Assembly: GCF_017304635.1 (NCBI RefSeq)
Contig: NZ_JAFKMA010000006.1
Location: forward strand, 62,001 to 126,000
From: Sphingomonas sp.
GTDB taxonomy: Bacteria > Pseudomonadota > Alphaproteobacteria > Sphingomonadales > Sphingomonadaceae
Direction: 5' to 3'
Length of the DNA stretch: 64,000 nt
Shown: one piece after another, positions 19,287-27,637 of the stretch
Layout of the letters: the number at the start of each line of letters is the position of its first letter
Numbering within the stretch: the stretch's first letter is position 1
Notes under the pieces: model-generated
The model's input: only the letters and a program-made list of their open reading frames with translations
Told to the model about the DNA's origin: nothing
The model's database searches: none
Translations under genes and position numbers: made by a program

Positions 19287-19389
19287 AAGCCCCTCCCCTT
19301 CAGGGGAGGGGTTGGGGTGGGGGACGCGGGCGGAGGTCTCTGCGAGATACCGCCCCACCCCCTACCCCTCCCCTGAAGGGGAGGGGCTT
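19287..19389. repeat. Inverted repeat between atpD and atpC
   Basis: The left arm AAGCCCCTCCCCTTCAGGGG and the right arm CCCCTGAAGGGGAGGGGCTT are complementary. The inner segments GGTTGGGGTGGG and CCCACCCCCTACC extend the pairing, leaving a loop of about 35 bases. This is a third sequence class of repeat inside the atp operon. It ends 11 bases before the atpC start, so the atpC ribosome-binding site lies between hairpin and gene. Confidence 0.85.
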
Positions 19390-19400
19390 GAGGAATTGAC

Positions 19401-19652
19401 ATGCTGCACTTCGAACTCGTCACTCCCGAAAAGCTGCTCCGGTCGGAGGAGGTCTATCAGGTCGTCGTTCCCGGCACCGAGGGCGACTTCGGCGTGCTGG
19501 AGGGTCATGCCCCGGTCATGTCGACGATCCGCGACGGCAATCTCGCCATCTACAAGGCCGACAAGGCCGAGCCCGAACTGGTGCCGATCCGCGGCGGGTT
19601 CGCCGAAGTGTCGGCAAGCGGACTGACCGTGCTCGCCGAACAGGCCGGCTGA
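19401..19652 (+). CDS. atpC: ATP synthase F1 subunit epsilon, short form
   Basis: Epsilon links gamma to the c-ring. The 83-residue product covers only the N-terminal beta-sandwich domain: [38 protein letters not shown], then [20 protein letters not shown]. The C-terminal two-helix domain, which in E. coli acts as an autoinhibitory brake, is absent. In alphaproteobacteria inhibition is known to come from a separate zeta subunit; none is in this window. It is the last gene of the operon and ends 10 bases before the convergent kinase gene. Confidence 0.95.
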   Translation: MLHFELVTPEKLLRSEEVYQVVVPGTEGDFGVLEGHAPVMSTIRDGNLAIYKADKAEPELVPIRGGFAEVSASGLTVLAEQAG

Positions 19653-19662
19653 GCCGCTGCCC

Positions 19663-21744
19663 TCAGTCGAGCATCTCGCCGACCTTGGCGGCGAACGCCT
19701 CGATCTCGAACGGCTTCGCGATCAGGTCCATCCCGGGCGCCAGGAAGTCGCCGCGGTCGATCGCCTGCTCGGCATAGCCGCTGACGAACAGCGTCTTCAG
19801 CCCCGGACGTTCCTCGCGCAGCCGTCGCGCGATCTCGCGGCCGTCCATTCCGGGCAGGCCGATGTCCGACACCAGCAGGTCGATGTGGTCGAGCGAACCG
19901 GCCACGGCGATCGCCTCGGCTCCGTCATGCGCGACATGCACGTCGAGGCCCATGTCGGCCAGCACGTCGGTCACCAGCATCCGCACCGCGGGATCGTCCT
20001 CGACCACGAGCACGTGCGCGCCGGGCCGCGCGGCGATCACCGCGACGCCCTCCCGCTTGGTCGCATCGGGCAGCGCGCCCTGGAACCGTGGCAGCAGGAG
20101 TTCGAAGCTCGCCCCCTCGCCTTCGCGGCTGACGACACGGACATGGCCACCGGTCTGGTGGACGAAGCCGTAGATCATCGACAGGCCGAGCCCGGTGCCG
20201 ACGCCGATCGGCTTGGTGGTGAAGAACGGGTCGAACGCGCGCGCCACCACCTCGGGCGGCATGCCGGTGCCGGTATCGGTCACGGTGACCGAGACGTAAT
20301 CACCGGGCACGATCCCCTCGAACTGGACCGCCGCCTCGGCATCGAGCCGACGATTGGCGGTCGCGATGGTCAGCGTCCCACCCTGCGGCATCGCGTCGCG
20401 CGCGTTGATCGCAAGGTTGAGCAGTGCGCTTTCGAGCTGGTTGCGGTCGGTCGAGGCGAACCATAAACCGGTCGCCAGCGACAATTCGAGCGCGACGCTT
20501 TCCCCCATGGTCCGCCGCAACAGGTCCTCGATCCCCGCCGCCAGTGCGTTGACGTCGGCCGCCCCGACATCGAGCGACTGACGCCGCGAAAAGGCAAGCA
20601 GGCGATGCGTCAGTGCCGCCGCACGCTGGGCCGACGTGGTCGCCGCATCGATATAACGGTCGATCCGCGGATCACGATCGTCGCCCAGCCGCCGGTCGAG
20701 CAGTTCGAGCGACCCGATGATCCCGGTCAGCATGTTGTTGAAGTCGTGCGCGATGCCGCCGGTCAGCTGGCCGACCGCCTCCATCTTCTGCGCCTGACGC
20801 AACTGATCCTCGGTCTGGCGGAGCAGCGCCTTACCCTCGACTGCCGCCGTCACGTCGCGGCCGATCGCGAATATCTGCGTGGCACTGGGCGCGGCGACCC
20901 ACTGGACCCAGCGATAGCCGCCCGACTTGCACCGAAAACGCAGGTCGAGGCTCGGCAGCGTCTCGCTCTGCGCCAATTCCAGCCCGGACCGCATCGTCGC
21001 CATGTCGTCGGGGTGCGTGAAATAGGCCGCGTCGCGTCCCACCACCTCGTCGGGCTCGTAGCCCAGGATCGTCCGCCACGCCGGGTTAGCTCGCTGATAG
21101 ACGCCGTCCAGGGTCGCTTCGACCATCAGATCGGGAGAGGTGTTCCACATGCGATCGCGCTCGGCCGTGCGCTCCTCGACGCGGCGTTCGAGCGTCGCGT
21201 TCAGCGTGGCGAGCGCATCGCGGCTGTCGATCAGCGCCTTGTCCGCCAGCACGCGACCAGTGGTCTCGTTGGTGAAGATGAATAGCCCGTCGACCCCGCC
21301 CCACGCGTCGAGCACACGCGAATAAGAGAAGGACCACCATGTGTCGGCGGCACCCCGATCGGTGTCGAGCTTCCACGGCAAGTCGGTGAAGCGCTGGATC
21401 TCGCCGGCGAAAGCCTTGTCAATGATCGGCTTGGCTTGGTCCCAGGCGTCCGCCCACACCTCGGTGAATGGCGCCCCCATCGCCCAGGCGACGCGCGGAC
21501 CGAGCAGCGGGATATAGGTCTCGTTGAAGAAGAAGACGAGATCGTCGCGTCCCCAGGACAGGATCATCGATTCGGGCGAGTTGAGGATCAGGCTGAGCGC
21601 GGTTTTCAGCGCCGGCGGCCAGCCGGGCGGCGGCCCCAACGGATGATCGCGCCAGTCGCGCGCCAAGATCAACCGCGTCGCCTCACCGCCCCCGGCCAGG
21701 AAGCGGAGGTCCGTCGACAGCGTCTCTCCCGCCGTGTCGGCCAT
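19663..21744 (-). CDS. PAS-domain hybrid histidine kinase with receiver
   Basis: A 693-residue cytoplasmic sensor with no transmembrane helix. An N-terminal GAF/PAS-like region (about residues 20-165) is followed by a short coiled coil (LNATLERRVEERTAERDRMW, about 182-200). A PAS domain comes next (about 202-303, with PDLMVEATLDGVYQRANPAWRTILGY). The DHp helix carries H333 in GGIAHDFNN. A HATPase_c domain (NLAINARDAMP, TDTGTGMPPEV, GTGLGLSMIYG) precedes a C-terminal receiver with D627 (LLVSDIGLPGMDG). The ATG at 21744 has GGTGA five bases upstream; a GTG at 21753 is the alternative. dapF lies 13 bases upstream, so the two may be co-transcribed. The signal is unknown. Confidence 0.92.
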   Translation of the reverse strand: MADTAGETLSTDLRFLAGGGEATRLILARDWRDHPLGPPPGWPPALKTALSLILNSPESMILSWGRDDLVFFFNETYIPLLGPRVAWAMGAPFTEVWADAWDQAKPIIDKAFAGEIQRFTDLPWKLDTDRGAADTWWSFSYSRVLDAWGGVDGLFIFTNETTGRVLADKALIDSRDALATLNATLERRVEERTAERDRMWNTSPDLMVEATLDGVYQRANPAWRTILGYEPDEVVGRDAAYFTHPDDMATMRSGLELAQSETLPSLDLRFRCKSGGYRWVQWVAAPSATQIFAIGRDVTAAVEGKALLRQTEDQLRQAQKMEAVGQLTGGIAHDFNNMLTGIIGSLELLDRRLGDDRDPRIDRYIDAATTSAQRAAALTHRLLAFSRRQSLDVGAADVNALAAGIEDLLRRTMGESVALELSLATGLWFASTDRNQLESALLNLAINARDAMPQGGTLTIATANRRLDAEAAVQFEGIVPGDYVSVTVTDTGTGMPPEVVARAFDPFFTTKPIGVGTGLGLSMIYGFVHQTGGHVRVVSREGEGASFELLLPRFQGALPDATKREGVAVIAARPGAHVLVVEDDPAVRMLVTDVLADMGLDVHVAHDGAEAIAVAGSLDHIDLLVSDIGLPGMDGREIARRLREERPGLKTLFVSGYAEQAIDRGDFLAPGMDLIAKPFEIEAFAAKVGEMLD

Positions 21745-21757
21745 GATCGTCACCGCC

Positions 21758-22711
21758 TCACCCTGCCGCGCGTGCGTGTTCGACCGCTGCGCCCCACGCC
21801 GCGATCTCGTCGTTGTGATGCCGCGTCACGGTCAGGTCGCCGGCGCGTTCGGCCGCGACATCGACCTCGATCGAGCCTTCCCATTCGAACGTCGCATTGC
21901 CGAGCAACTGCACCATCCCGTCCGCCTCGGCGCAGCCGCGCACCAACCCACCGGCGTTGTAGACCGTCAGCGTTCGCCCGAACGTCGCCCGCTCGGTCAG
22001 GCAGGCGGCATAGGTCGAGGCCGCCATCGCGCTGCCGCAACTGTCAGTCAGCCCGACGCCGCGTTCGAACGTCCGCACGAACAGATCGCCATCGGCGCGC
22101 ACCGTCACGAACGATACGTTGGCGCGGTTGGGGAGCCAGTCCGGCGCCGCTTCGCACGCCCGACCGACCGCGACCAGTTCCGCTTCGTCGATCGCCTCGA
22201 CGAACGCGATCAGGTGCGGATTGGGGATCGCGACCGCCGTGAAACGCCAGCCGCTCGGCAATTGGGGGATGATCCGCTCGACATTCTCGTGCTCGGTGAT
22301 CGCCATCGGCCAGTCGCGCACGTCGAGCAGCGCCGGGCCGGCCCGTTCGGCGACGGTGACGACGCCGGGGGCGACGTCGGCCTCCCGTTCGACCTCCGCG
22401 TGCGACGTCTTGAGCCGCACGGTCGCGCGATCGATCCCCAGCCGCTCGAACCCCAGCCGCGCGACGCAGCGCAGGCCGTTGAGGCACGTCTCCGCCTCCG
22501 ACCCGTCGCTGTTGCGCATGACCATGCCGAAAGCGTGATCGGCATCGCCCGCGGTCAGCAACAGCAGCCCGTCCCCCCCGACCGGCCCGCGGCGATCGGC
22601 CAATGCCCGCGCGACCGCCGCCCAGTCGTCATCGCTGCGCTCGATCCCGCGCGCGTCGATCAGCGGGAAGTCGTTGCCCGAGCCGTGGCATTTGATGAAA
22701 TCGATCCGCAT
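21758..22711 (-). CDS. dapF: Diaminopimelate epimerase family protein
   Basis: DapF interconverts LL- and meso-diaminopimelate for lysine and peptidoglycan synthesis. The 317-residue protein has the fold's landmarks: KCHGSGNDFPLIDAR at the N-terminus, NSDGSEAETCLNGLRC with the first catalytic Cys (near residue 76), IPNPHLIAF in the middle, and TDSCGSAMAAS with the second catalytic Cys. Two points are unusual. The normally invariant C-G-N reads C-L-N, and the protein is about 40 residues longer than typical DapF. It may be the true DapF or a paralogous epimerase, since both Cys are kept. A degenerate copy of the thiD/atpG repeat lies 17 bases upstream of its start. Confidence 0.78.
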   Translation of the reverse strand: MRIDFIKCHGSGNDFPLIDARGIERSDDDWAAVARALADRRGPVGGDGLLLLTAGDADHAFGMVMRNSDGSEAETCLNGLRCVARLGFERLGIDRATVRLKTSHAEVEREADVAPGVVTVAERAGPALLDVRDWPMAITEHENVERIIPQLPSGWRFTAVAIPNPHLIAFVEAIDEAELVAVGRACEAAPDWLPNRANVSFVTVRADGDLFVRTFERGVGLTDSCGSAMAASTYAACLTERATFGRTLTVYNAGGLVRGCAEADGMVQLLGNATFEWEGSIEVDVAAERAGDLTVTRHHNDEIAAWGAAVEHARAAG

Positions 22712-22727
22712 AGTGGCGGTGTAGAGC

Positions 22728-22747
22728 CAAACTTGACAAACTTCACG
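22728..22747. repeat. Degenerate copy of the thiD/atpG repeat
   Basis: These 20 bases read CAAACTTGACAAACTTCACG. They match the first 20 positions of the repeat at 34994-35021 except for two changes. As at thiD, the repeat sits just upstream of a minus-strand start codon. Confidence 0.45.
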
Positions 22748-22767
22748 CCCTCACACGATATCGCAGA

Positions 22768-23292
22768 TCAGCGTTGCAGACCGTAATGATCGGCCAGCCG
22801 ATCGAGCGCAAGGCCGAGCACCAGCCGCCCGGCGCGGGCCGGCCAACCGAGCGCCCGCTCCGCCGCCGGTAGCCCTTCGCCCGCACACACCACGCGCCAC
22901 AACACGTCGTTGAGCCCAGCACCGACCGCACCGACCGCAACGTCGAACCGGCGCTTGGCCGCGAGATGCGCAATGGTCGGATCGCATCCGCCGCCCCCGC
23001 CACCATCGACGCGGACGCGATCCCATTGCATCGTCACCTGCGGGCCCAGTTGCGCGATTTCATAGTCCCGCCGCAGCCGCTCGCCCGCCTCGAATTGCCG
23101 CGCATCGACGAGGTTGCGCGCACGCAACCAAGACAGCGGCGATTCGGCGCGATTGACGGTGACGGCGCGCCGACCCCGCGCGGCCTTGACCGGCCGGGTC
23201 CCGATCACGCCGGTCGCCGCATCGAACTCCATTTCCACCAAGTCGCGCAACACGATCCTCCCGCTAAGCGGTGGCGCCTTGCCAGATCGCAT
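22768..23292 (-). CDS. DUF6456 domain protein
   Basis: A 174-residue protein that matches the DUF6456 pattern I know from Rhodobacterales and Sphingomonadales. It has VNRAESPLSWLRARN, then QFEAGERLRRDYEIAQLGPQVTMQWD, a Gly-rich stretch, and a C-terminal helical part VLWRVVCAGEGLPAAERALGWPARAGRLVLGLALDRLADHYG. This C-terminal module resembles a helix-turn-helix without being a clear DNA-binding domain. The ATG at 23292 is preferred because upstream sequence lies in the intergenic space. It is divergent from an XRE regulator gene, with 45 bases between the starts, so the two probably share a control region. Confidence 0.75.
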   Translation of the reverse strand: MRSGKAPPLSGRIVLRDLVEMEFDAATGVIGTRPVKAARGRRAVTVNRAESPLSWLRARNLVDARQFEAGERLRRDYEIAQLGPQVTMQWDRVRVDGGGGGGCDPTIAHLAAKRRFDVAVGAVGAGLNDVLWRVVCAGEGLPAAERALGWPARAGRLVLGLALDRLADHYGLQR

Positions 23293-23337
23293 CTTCTGTA
23301 GGAAAGATATGAACCGATTTGGTGAGAGGATACAGCG

Positions 23338-23901
23338 TTGATTACCGCCATCCGTGAAGTCCGCCGCGCCAGGGGCATGACGCTCGACGACGTTGCCAAG
23401 GCTTGCGCGCCGCCGACGACGGCGCAGACGATCGGTCGTCTGGAGACCGGTACCCGCACCGTGTCGGTCGCCTGGCTCAATCGCATCGCGCAGGCGCTGG
23501 GGGTGGAGGCCGCCGATCTCGTCACCCTGCCCGACCAGCCCGACTTGACCGTCACCGCCCTCCTCGCCGCCGAGGGCGCCCGAGCGCCCCATCGCGCGAC
23601 GCGCATCCCCCCGCCGCGCCCGGCCGGGGGCACCGTCGCGGTCGGCGTCGTCGCCAGCCTGGGGGATTACCGTGCCGGTGACACGATCTGGTGCGATCCG
23701 CTCGCGCCCGAGACGTTCGGCCAGGCGCTCAACCGCGACGTGCTGGTCCCGCGCCCCGGCGGTCGCTTCCTGTTCGGACGCTTGCTCGGACGCGACGGCG
23801 ATCGCCTCCACCTCCTCCCGCTCGGCACCGGGCAACGCCAGCAAGTGGTCAACGACCCGCCCTGGATCGCCCGCGCGATCAAACTGATCCGGGACCTCTG
23901 A
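23338..23901 (+). CDS. XRE family transcriptional regulator
   Basis: A 187-residue protein with an N-terminal helix-turn-helix of the XRE/Cro type (residues about 1-60: IREVRRARGMTLDDVAKACAPPTTAQTIGRLETGTRTVSVAWLNRIAQALGVEAADLV). The C-terminal part (about 95-187: VGVVASLGDYRAGDTIWCDP, GRFLFGRLLG) looks like a small beta-rich domain similar to LexA/S24-type C-termini but without an evident Ser-Lys pair. The start codon is TTG at 23338, decided by AGAGGA 7 bases upstream. It is divergent from the DUF6456 gene and may regulate it. Confidence 0.85.
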   Translation: MITAIREVRRARGMTLDDVAKACAPPTTAQTIGRLETGTRTVSVAWLNRIAQALGVEAADLVTLPDQPDLTVTALLAAEGARAPHRATRIPPPRPAGGTVAVGVVASLGDYRAGDTIWCDPLAPETFGQALNRDVLVPRPGGRFLFGRLLGRDGDRLHLLPLGTGQRQQVVNDPPWIARAIKLIRDL

Positions 23902-23916
23902 GGAGTATCGTTCGAT

Positions 23917-24333
23917 CTATAATTGCCGAGTCTCGGCCGGGGCGTTCCACCAATTATCGTGGAGCCCGTCCATGTAGTTGACCGGCGCGGCAAGGAGTTC
24001 GTCGGTCGCCAGGTCGTCGAGTGCGGCGAGATGGACGGAGACGTAAGGCTCATCGCCCATCTGCACGATCCGGCCGTGCCCGTGCGTCGCGATGCCGCAT
24101 TTGGAACAGAAGCGGTGATGCCCTTCGCCCCACTCGCCCGACTTTCCGTAATCGGCGAGCATATCCTCCCCCGACAACAGACGAAAATCGGCCGGCTTGA
24201 GTTGCCCGGCATTCCACATCCGCTGCTTCCAGCAGAACGTGCAGTTGCACTTGCCGGTGCCCTGATCGAGGTCGATATCCGCTTCGAACGTGACGGCCTT
24301 GCAGTGACAGCTGCCGTGATAGGTCTTTTTCAT
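23917..24333 (-). CDS. GFA family zinc-binding protein
   Basis: A 138-residue member of the GFA (glutathione-dependent formaldehyde-activating enzyme-like) family. The zinc-ligand Cys pattern is complete: C9 and C11 (GSCHCKAV), C29, C31 and C34 (KCNCTFC), C76 and C79 (RFCSKCG). Family members bind structural zinc and some are proposed to bind glutathione; most lack a proven activity, so formaldehyde chemistry should not be assumed. It is convergent with the XRE gene, with 15 bases between the stops. Confidence 0.9.
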   Translation of the reverse strand: MKKTYHGSCHCKAVTFEADIDLDQGTGKCNCTFCWKQRMWNAGQLKPADFRLLSGEDMLADYGKSGEWGEGHHRFCSKCGIATHGHGRIVQMGDEPYVSVHLAALDDLATDELLAAPVNYMDGLHDNWWNAPAETRQL

Positions 24334-24430
24334 CCCGCGGCTCCTCTCCAGCTCGGTCCAAACGCACCACGGTCGCGATGGAGCCGCGCCTTTCGGCGTA
24401 CGACGCCGCGTCGTCTCACCGCATTGACCA

Positions 24431-24506
24431 TGGTGGGCGTTGACGGGCTCGAACCGCCGACATCTTCCGTGTAAAGGAAGCGCTCTACCAACTGAGCTAA
24501 ACGCCC
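24431..24506 (-). tRNA. tRNA-Val (anticodon UAC)
   Basis: On the minus strand the sequence starts GGGCGTTTAGCTCAGTTGG and ends AACGCCCACCA. The 7-base acceptor stem GGGCGTT/AACGCCC, the D-arm AGCTC, the anticodon stem CTTCC/GGAAG with loop TTTACAC, and the T-arm with GGTTCGAGCC are all present. The anticodon TAC reads valine codons GUA and GUG. The terminal CCA is encoded in the gene. The total length is 76 bases. Confidence 0.97.
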
Positions 24507-24659
24507 CCGAGGTGGGGAGCGGAGCGACCGCGCCGACGCGCCATCGGCGCTATACCGAGAGCGGCCGGCGAGTCGGCATAGCCGATCCCGTCCGACGAGG
24601 CCGGCGGCAATGCCGTCGGCTCGCCATCCCTGACACCGACCGACGAGCCGCGCAACCCT

Positions 24660-25565
24660 TCAGCCCAGCGGCAACCCGGCGGCGGCGAGAGCGGCGAAAT
24701 GGCGATCCATCCGCTGATGCGAGTCCGTGGTCAGACCGAGAAACGCGCGCCGGCGATCGAACGGGTCAGGACGGCGCTCGAACAGGCCCGCTTCGGTCAT
24801 GCGGGTGATCCAGCGGAGCGCAGTGGTCGGCGGCACCGCGGCGGCGATGCACAAGCTCGACACCGATACCTGCGCGCCCTCCAGCTCGGCGGCATAGAGG
24901 TCGAGCAGCATGTCCCAGGCCGGATCCTCGAACAATCCCGCGGTGAAATGCTGGTCGCGCAGGCGGCGCGCGCGGATGACGTTGCGGATATCGCTCGCCC
25001 GGACCGGGTCGGCAGCACGCGGTGGCGCGCCGAAGCCGGTGACGCGATCGGCCACGCCGGAGCCCCGCGGCTCGCCCTCGCTCAGCCGCGCGAGCAGCTT
25101 GGCGATCCGCGCGACTTCCTCGTTCAGCCGCCGCAGCCGTGCTTCCTCGCCTTCGCGGACGGTGTCGGCCAGCACGTCGACGCGGCGTGCCAGCGCAAGG
25201 GCGATCGACCCGGCCAGTGCTCCGTCGTCGGCATCGCACAGCAGATCGATCCCGTTCCCGAGGAGGATGCCCGCCGCCGCATCGATCTGCCCTTGGCGCA
25301 AGGTCACGACCGCCGCGCAATCGGTCGCCTCGATCAGTGCCGCGAGTGCCACGCACGCCGGTGCCACCTCATTCTCCGCCACGGCATCGAGCGCCGCGAC
25401 GATCAGCCGCGCGTTGCCGTCGTCGGGCAGGTCCGCCCAGTCGACCGACCCCGCCGTTCGTCCGCCTGCCGCCGCCACCGCCTGGGCCAGCACCTCGCGG
25501 TCATTCGCGGCGCCGACCAGCAGCGCCGGCGGACGGTCGGCATCGAGATACAGGTCGTTCGGCAT
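24660..25565 (-). CDS. Winged-helix (MarR-like) DNA-binding protein
   Basis: A 301-residue protein. Its C-terminal third (about 195-285) has a winged-helix pattern: LRDQHFTAGLFEDPAWDMLLDLYAAELEGAQVSVSSLCIAAAVPPTTALRWITRMTEAGLFERRPDPFDRRRAFLGLT. The VPPTTALRWI helix is the likely recognition helix and the DPFDRRR turn the wing, as in MarR proteins. A predicted coiled coil (TVREGEEARLRRLNEEVARIAKLLARL) precedes it. The first 130 residues look like a receiver-type alpha/beta fold without a recognisable phosphoacceptor. No target can be assigned from the neighbours. Confidence 0.75.
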   Translation of the reverse strand: MPNDLYLDADRPPALLVGAANDREVLAQAVAAAGGRTAGSVDWADLPDDGNARLIVAALDAVAENEVAPACVALAALIEATDCAAVVTLRQGQIDAAAGILLGNGIDLLCDADDGALAGSIALALARRVDVLADTVREGEEARLRRLNEEVARIAKLLARLSEGEPRGSGVADRVTGFGAPPRAADPVRASDIRNVIRARRLRDQHFTAGLFEDPAWDMLLDLYAAELEGAQVSVSSLCIAAAVPPTTALRWITRMTEAGLFERRPDPFDRRRAFLGLTTDSHQRMDRHFAALAAAGLPLG

Positions 25566-25730
25566 GTCGGTCGCGCTCCCCCGCTACGCAGCGCCCCCAC
25601 AGCGAATCGCGTCACGAAATTCAGTCTATATCAAACAGGTGTAAGATCACGCCGATGTGACGGCAATCGCCTCCAAAACGGAGCGATCGTGACAGTCTAG
25701 ACTCAAGCCGTCGAAAGAACAGCGCCTCGA

Positions 25731-27221
25731 TCAATCGAGTGACTTGACGATTTCCTCGACCATCTTCTTGGCGTCGGCAAGCAGCATCATCGTATTGTCC
25801 TGGTAGAAGACGTCATTGTCGACCCCGGCATAACCGACGCCACCCATCGAGCGCTTGATGAACAGCACGGTCTTCGCCTTGTTCACGTCGAACACCGGCA
25901 TGCCATAGATCGGCGAGGACTTGTCGGTCTTGGCCGCAGGATTGACCACGTCGTTGGCGCCGATGATGAACGCGACGTCGGTCTGGGCAAACTCGCTATT
26001 GATATCCTCGAGCTCGAACACTTCGTCATAGGGCACGTTCGCTTCGGCGAGCAGGACGTTCATGTGCCCCGGCATGCGCCCTGCGACCGGGTGGATCGCA
26101 TATTTCACGCGGACGCCGTGTTCCTTCAGCTTGTCAGCCATCTCGCGCAGCACGTGCTGTGCCTGGCTGACCGCCATGCCGTAGCCGGGGACGATGATGA
26201 CCTGGTCGGCCTGTTGCATCAAAAAGGCGGCGTCCTCGGCCGAACCGCGCTTCCACGGGCGCTGCTCGCGTGCCTCGCCGGTGGTGCCGCCGCCGCTGTC
26301 GCCGCCGAACCCGCCCGCGATCACGCTGATGAAGCTGCGGTTCATCGCGCGGCACATGATGTAGGACAGGATCGCGCCCGACGAGCCGACCAGCGCGCCG
26401 GTGATAATCATTGCGCTATTGTGCAGCGTGAACCCCATCGCCGCCGCCGCCCAGCCCGAATAGCTGTTGAGCATCGACACCACGACCGGCATATCGGCTC
26501 CGCCGATCGGAATGATGAGCAGGAAGCCGATCGCGAAGCTGAGCAGCGTTATCGTCCAGAAGATCCAGGCCGCCTGGTCCTGTGTGAAATATGCGATCAG
26601 CGCGAGGATGCCGGCGAGCACGCCCAAGTTGATGACGTGGCGGCCGGGCAGCAGGATCGGCTTGCCGCCCATGTTGCCGTTGAGCTTCAGGAACGCGATG
26701 ACAGAGCCGGAGAAGGTGATCGCACCGATCGCGACGCCCAGCCCCATCTCGATTCGGCTGACCGGATGGATCGCCATGAACGGCTGGCCGAGCATCGGCG
26801 TGACGAGGTCGGCGATGCCGAACGCGCCGGGATTGAGGAACGCCGCCGCCGCGACCAGCACCGCCGCGAGCCCGACCAGCGAGTGGAACGCCGCGACCAG
26901 CTGCGGCATCGCAGTCATCGCGATCCGGCGCGCGGTGACGATGCCGATGGCGGCACCGATAGCGATGGCAGCAAGGATTTCGAAGACGGTCAGAAAATCA
27001 GGAAAGGGGGTGCCGCGACCGAATTCGTCCGGAGCGAGGATTACTCCCGGTACGTGGGTCACCAGCGTCGTGACCACGGCAATCGTCATGCCGATCATGC
27101 CGAAGCGATTGCCGCGCTGGCTCGAGGTCGGGCTCGACAGGCCGCGCAGCGCGAGGATGAAACACATCCCCGCGATCAGATAGGCCAGTGCCGCCCAGGG
27201 ATTGATCGTTACCTGTTCCAT
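25731..27221 (-). CDS. pntB: NAD(P) transhydrogenase subunit beta
   Basis: PntB forms, with the two PntA polypeptides, the proton-driven enzyme that reduces NADP+ with NADH. The 496-residue protein has an N-terminal membrane domain of about nine helices (residues 5-300) and a C-terminal NADP-binding domain (about 320-496). The latter contains VIIVPGYGMAVSQAQHVLREM, VKYAIHPVAGRMPGHMNVLLAEANVPYDEV and FIIGANDVVNPAAKTD, the known dIII signature. It is the distal gene of the pntAA-pntAB-pntB operon, with a palindromic repeat just upstream. Confidence 0.97.
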   Translation of the reverse strand: MEQVTINPWAALAYLIAGMCFILALRGLSSPTSSQRGNRFGMIGMTIAVVTTLVTHVPGVILAPDEFGRGTPFPDFLTVFEILAAIAIGAAIGIVTARRIAMTAMPQLVAAFHSLVGLAAVLVAAAAFLNPGAFGIADLVTPMLGQPFMAIHPVSRIEMGLGVAIGAITFSGSVIAFLKLNGNMGGKPILLPGRHVINLGVLAGILALIAYFTQDQAAWIFWTITLLSFAIGFLLIIPIGGADMPVVVSMLNSYSGWAAAAMGFTLHNSAMIITGALVGSSGAILSYIMCRAMNRSFISVIAGGFGGDSGGGTTGEAREQRPWKRGSAEDAAFLMQQADQVIIVPGYGMAVSQAQHVLREMADKLKEHGVRVKYAIHPVAGRMPGHMNVLLAEANVPYDEVFELEDINSEFAQTDVAFIIGANDVVNPAAKTDKSSPIYGMPVFDVNKAKTVLFIKRSMGGVGYAGVDNDVFYQDNTMMLLADAKKMVEEIVKSLD

Positions 27222-27233
27222 TCAACCCCCAAC

Positions 27234-27316
27234 CGTCACCCCGGCCTTGTGCCGGGGTCCACCGCGCCGTCGGGCGCAAGTGGATGAGTGGATCCCGGGA
27301 CAAGCCCGGGATGACG
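27234..27316. repeat. Palindromic repeat between pntAB and pntB
   Basis: The left end reads CGTCACCCCGGCCTTGTGCC and the right end GGACAAGCCCGGGATGACG; GGGTCCAC and GTGGATCC pair further in. It lies inside the transhydrogenase operon. It is very similar to 37101-37208 downstream of the cytochrome gene. Confidence 0.8.
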
Positions 27317-27318
27317 AA

Positions 27319-27627
27319 TCAATGCTTGGCCGCCGGCCGATCCTTTTTCTTGTACATTGCGAGCATCCGCGCGGTCACCGCGAACCCGCCGAAGATGTTG
27401 ACGCTGGCCAGCACCACGGCAAGCAGCCCCAGCCCCTTCGACACCGCTCCCGCGCCACCAAGTCCGCCCGCCGCCGCCGCGATCAGCGCCCCGACGATGA
27501 TGACCGACGAAATCGCGTTGGTTACCGCCATCAACGGCGTATGCAGCGCCGGCGTCACCGACCACACGACGTAATAGCCGACGAAACACGCCAGCACGAA
27601 GATCGACAGAATCGAGATAAAGTCCAT
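27319..27627 (-). CDS. pntAB: NAD(P) transhydrogenase subunit alpha part 2 (membrane)
   Basis: A 102-residue membrane polypeptide corresponding to the C-terminal membrane part of E. coli PntA; many alphaproteobacteria encode it separately. Three hydrophobic segments are visible: FISILSIFVLACFVGYYVVW, AISSVIIVGALIAAAAG and GLGLLAVVLASVNIFGGFAVTARML, the last carrying the typical helix with N and GGF. The conserved VTPALHTPLMAVTNAISS loop is intact. It follows pntAA after 10 bases. Confidence 0.95.
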   Translation of the reverse strand: MDFISILSIFVLACFVGYYVVWSVTPALHTPLMAVTNAISSVIIVGALIAAAAGGLGGAGAVSKGLGLLAVVLASVNIFGGFAVTARMLAMYKKKDRPAAKH

Positions 27628-27637
27628 GGCTAATCCC

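Noticed and set aside
23917-24333. GFA protein as a glutathione-dependent formaldehyde detoxification enzyme
   Set aside because: Only the zinc-binding pattern is visible, and most family members have no proven formaldehyde activity.
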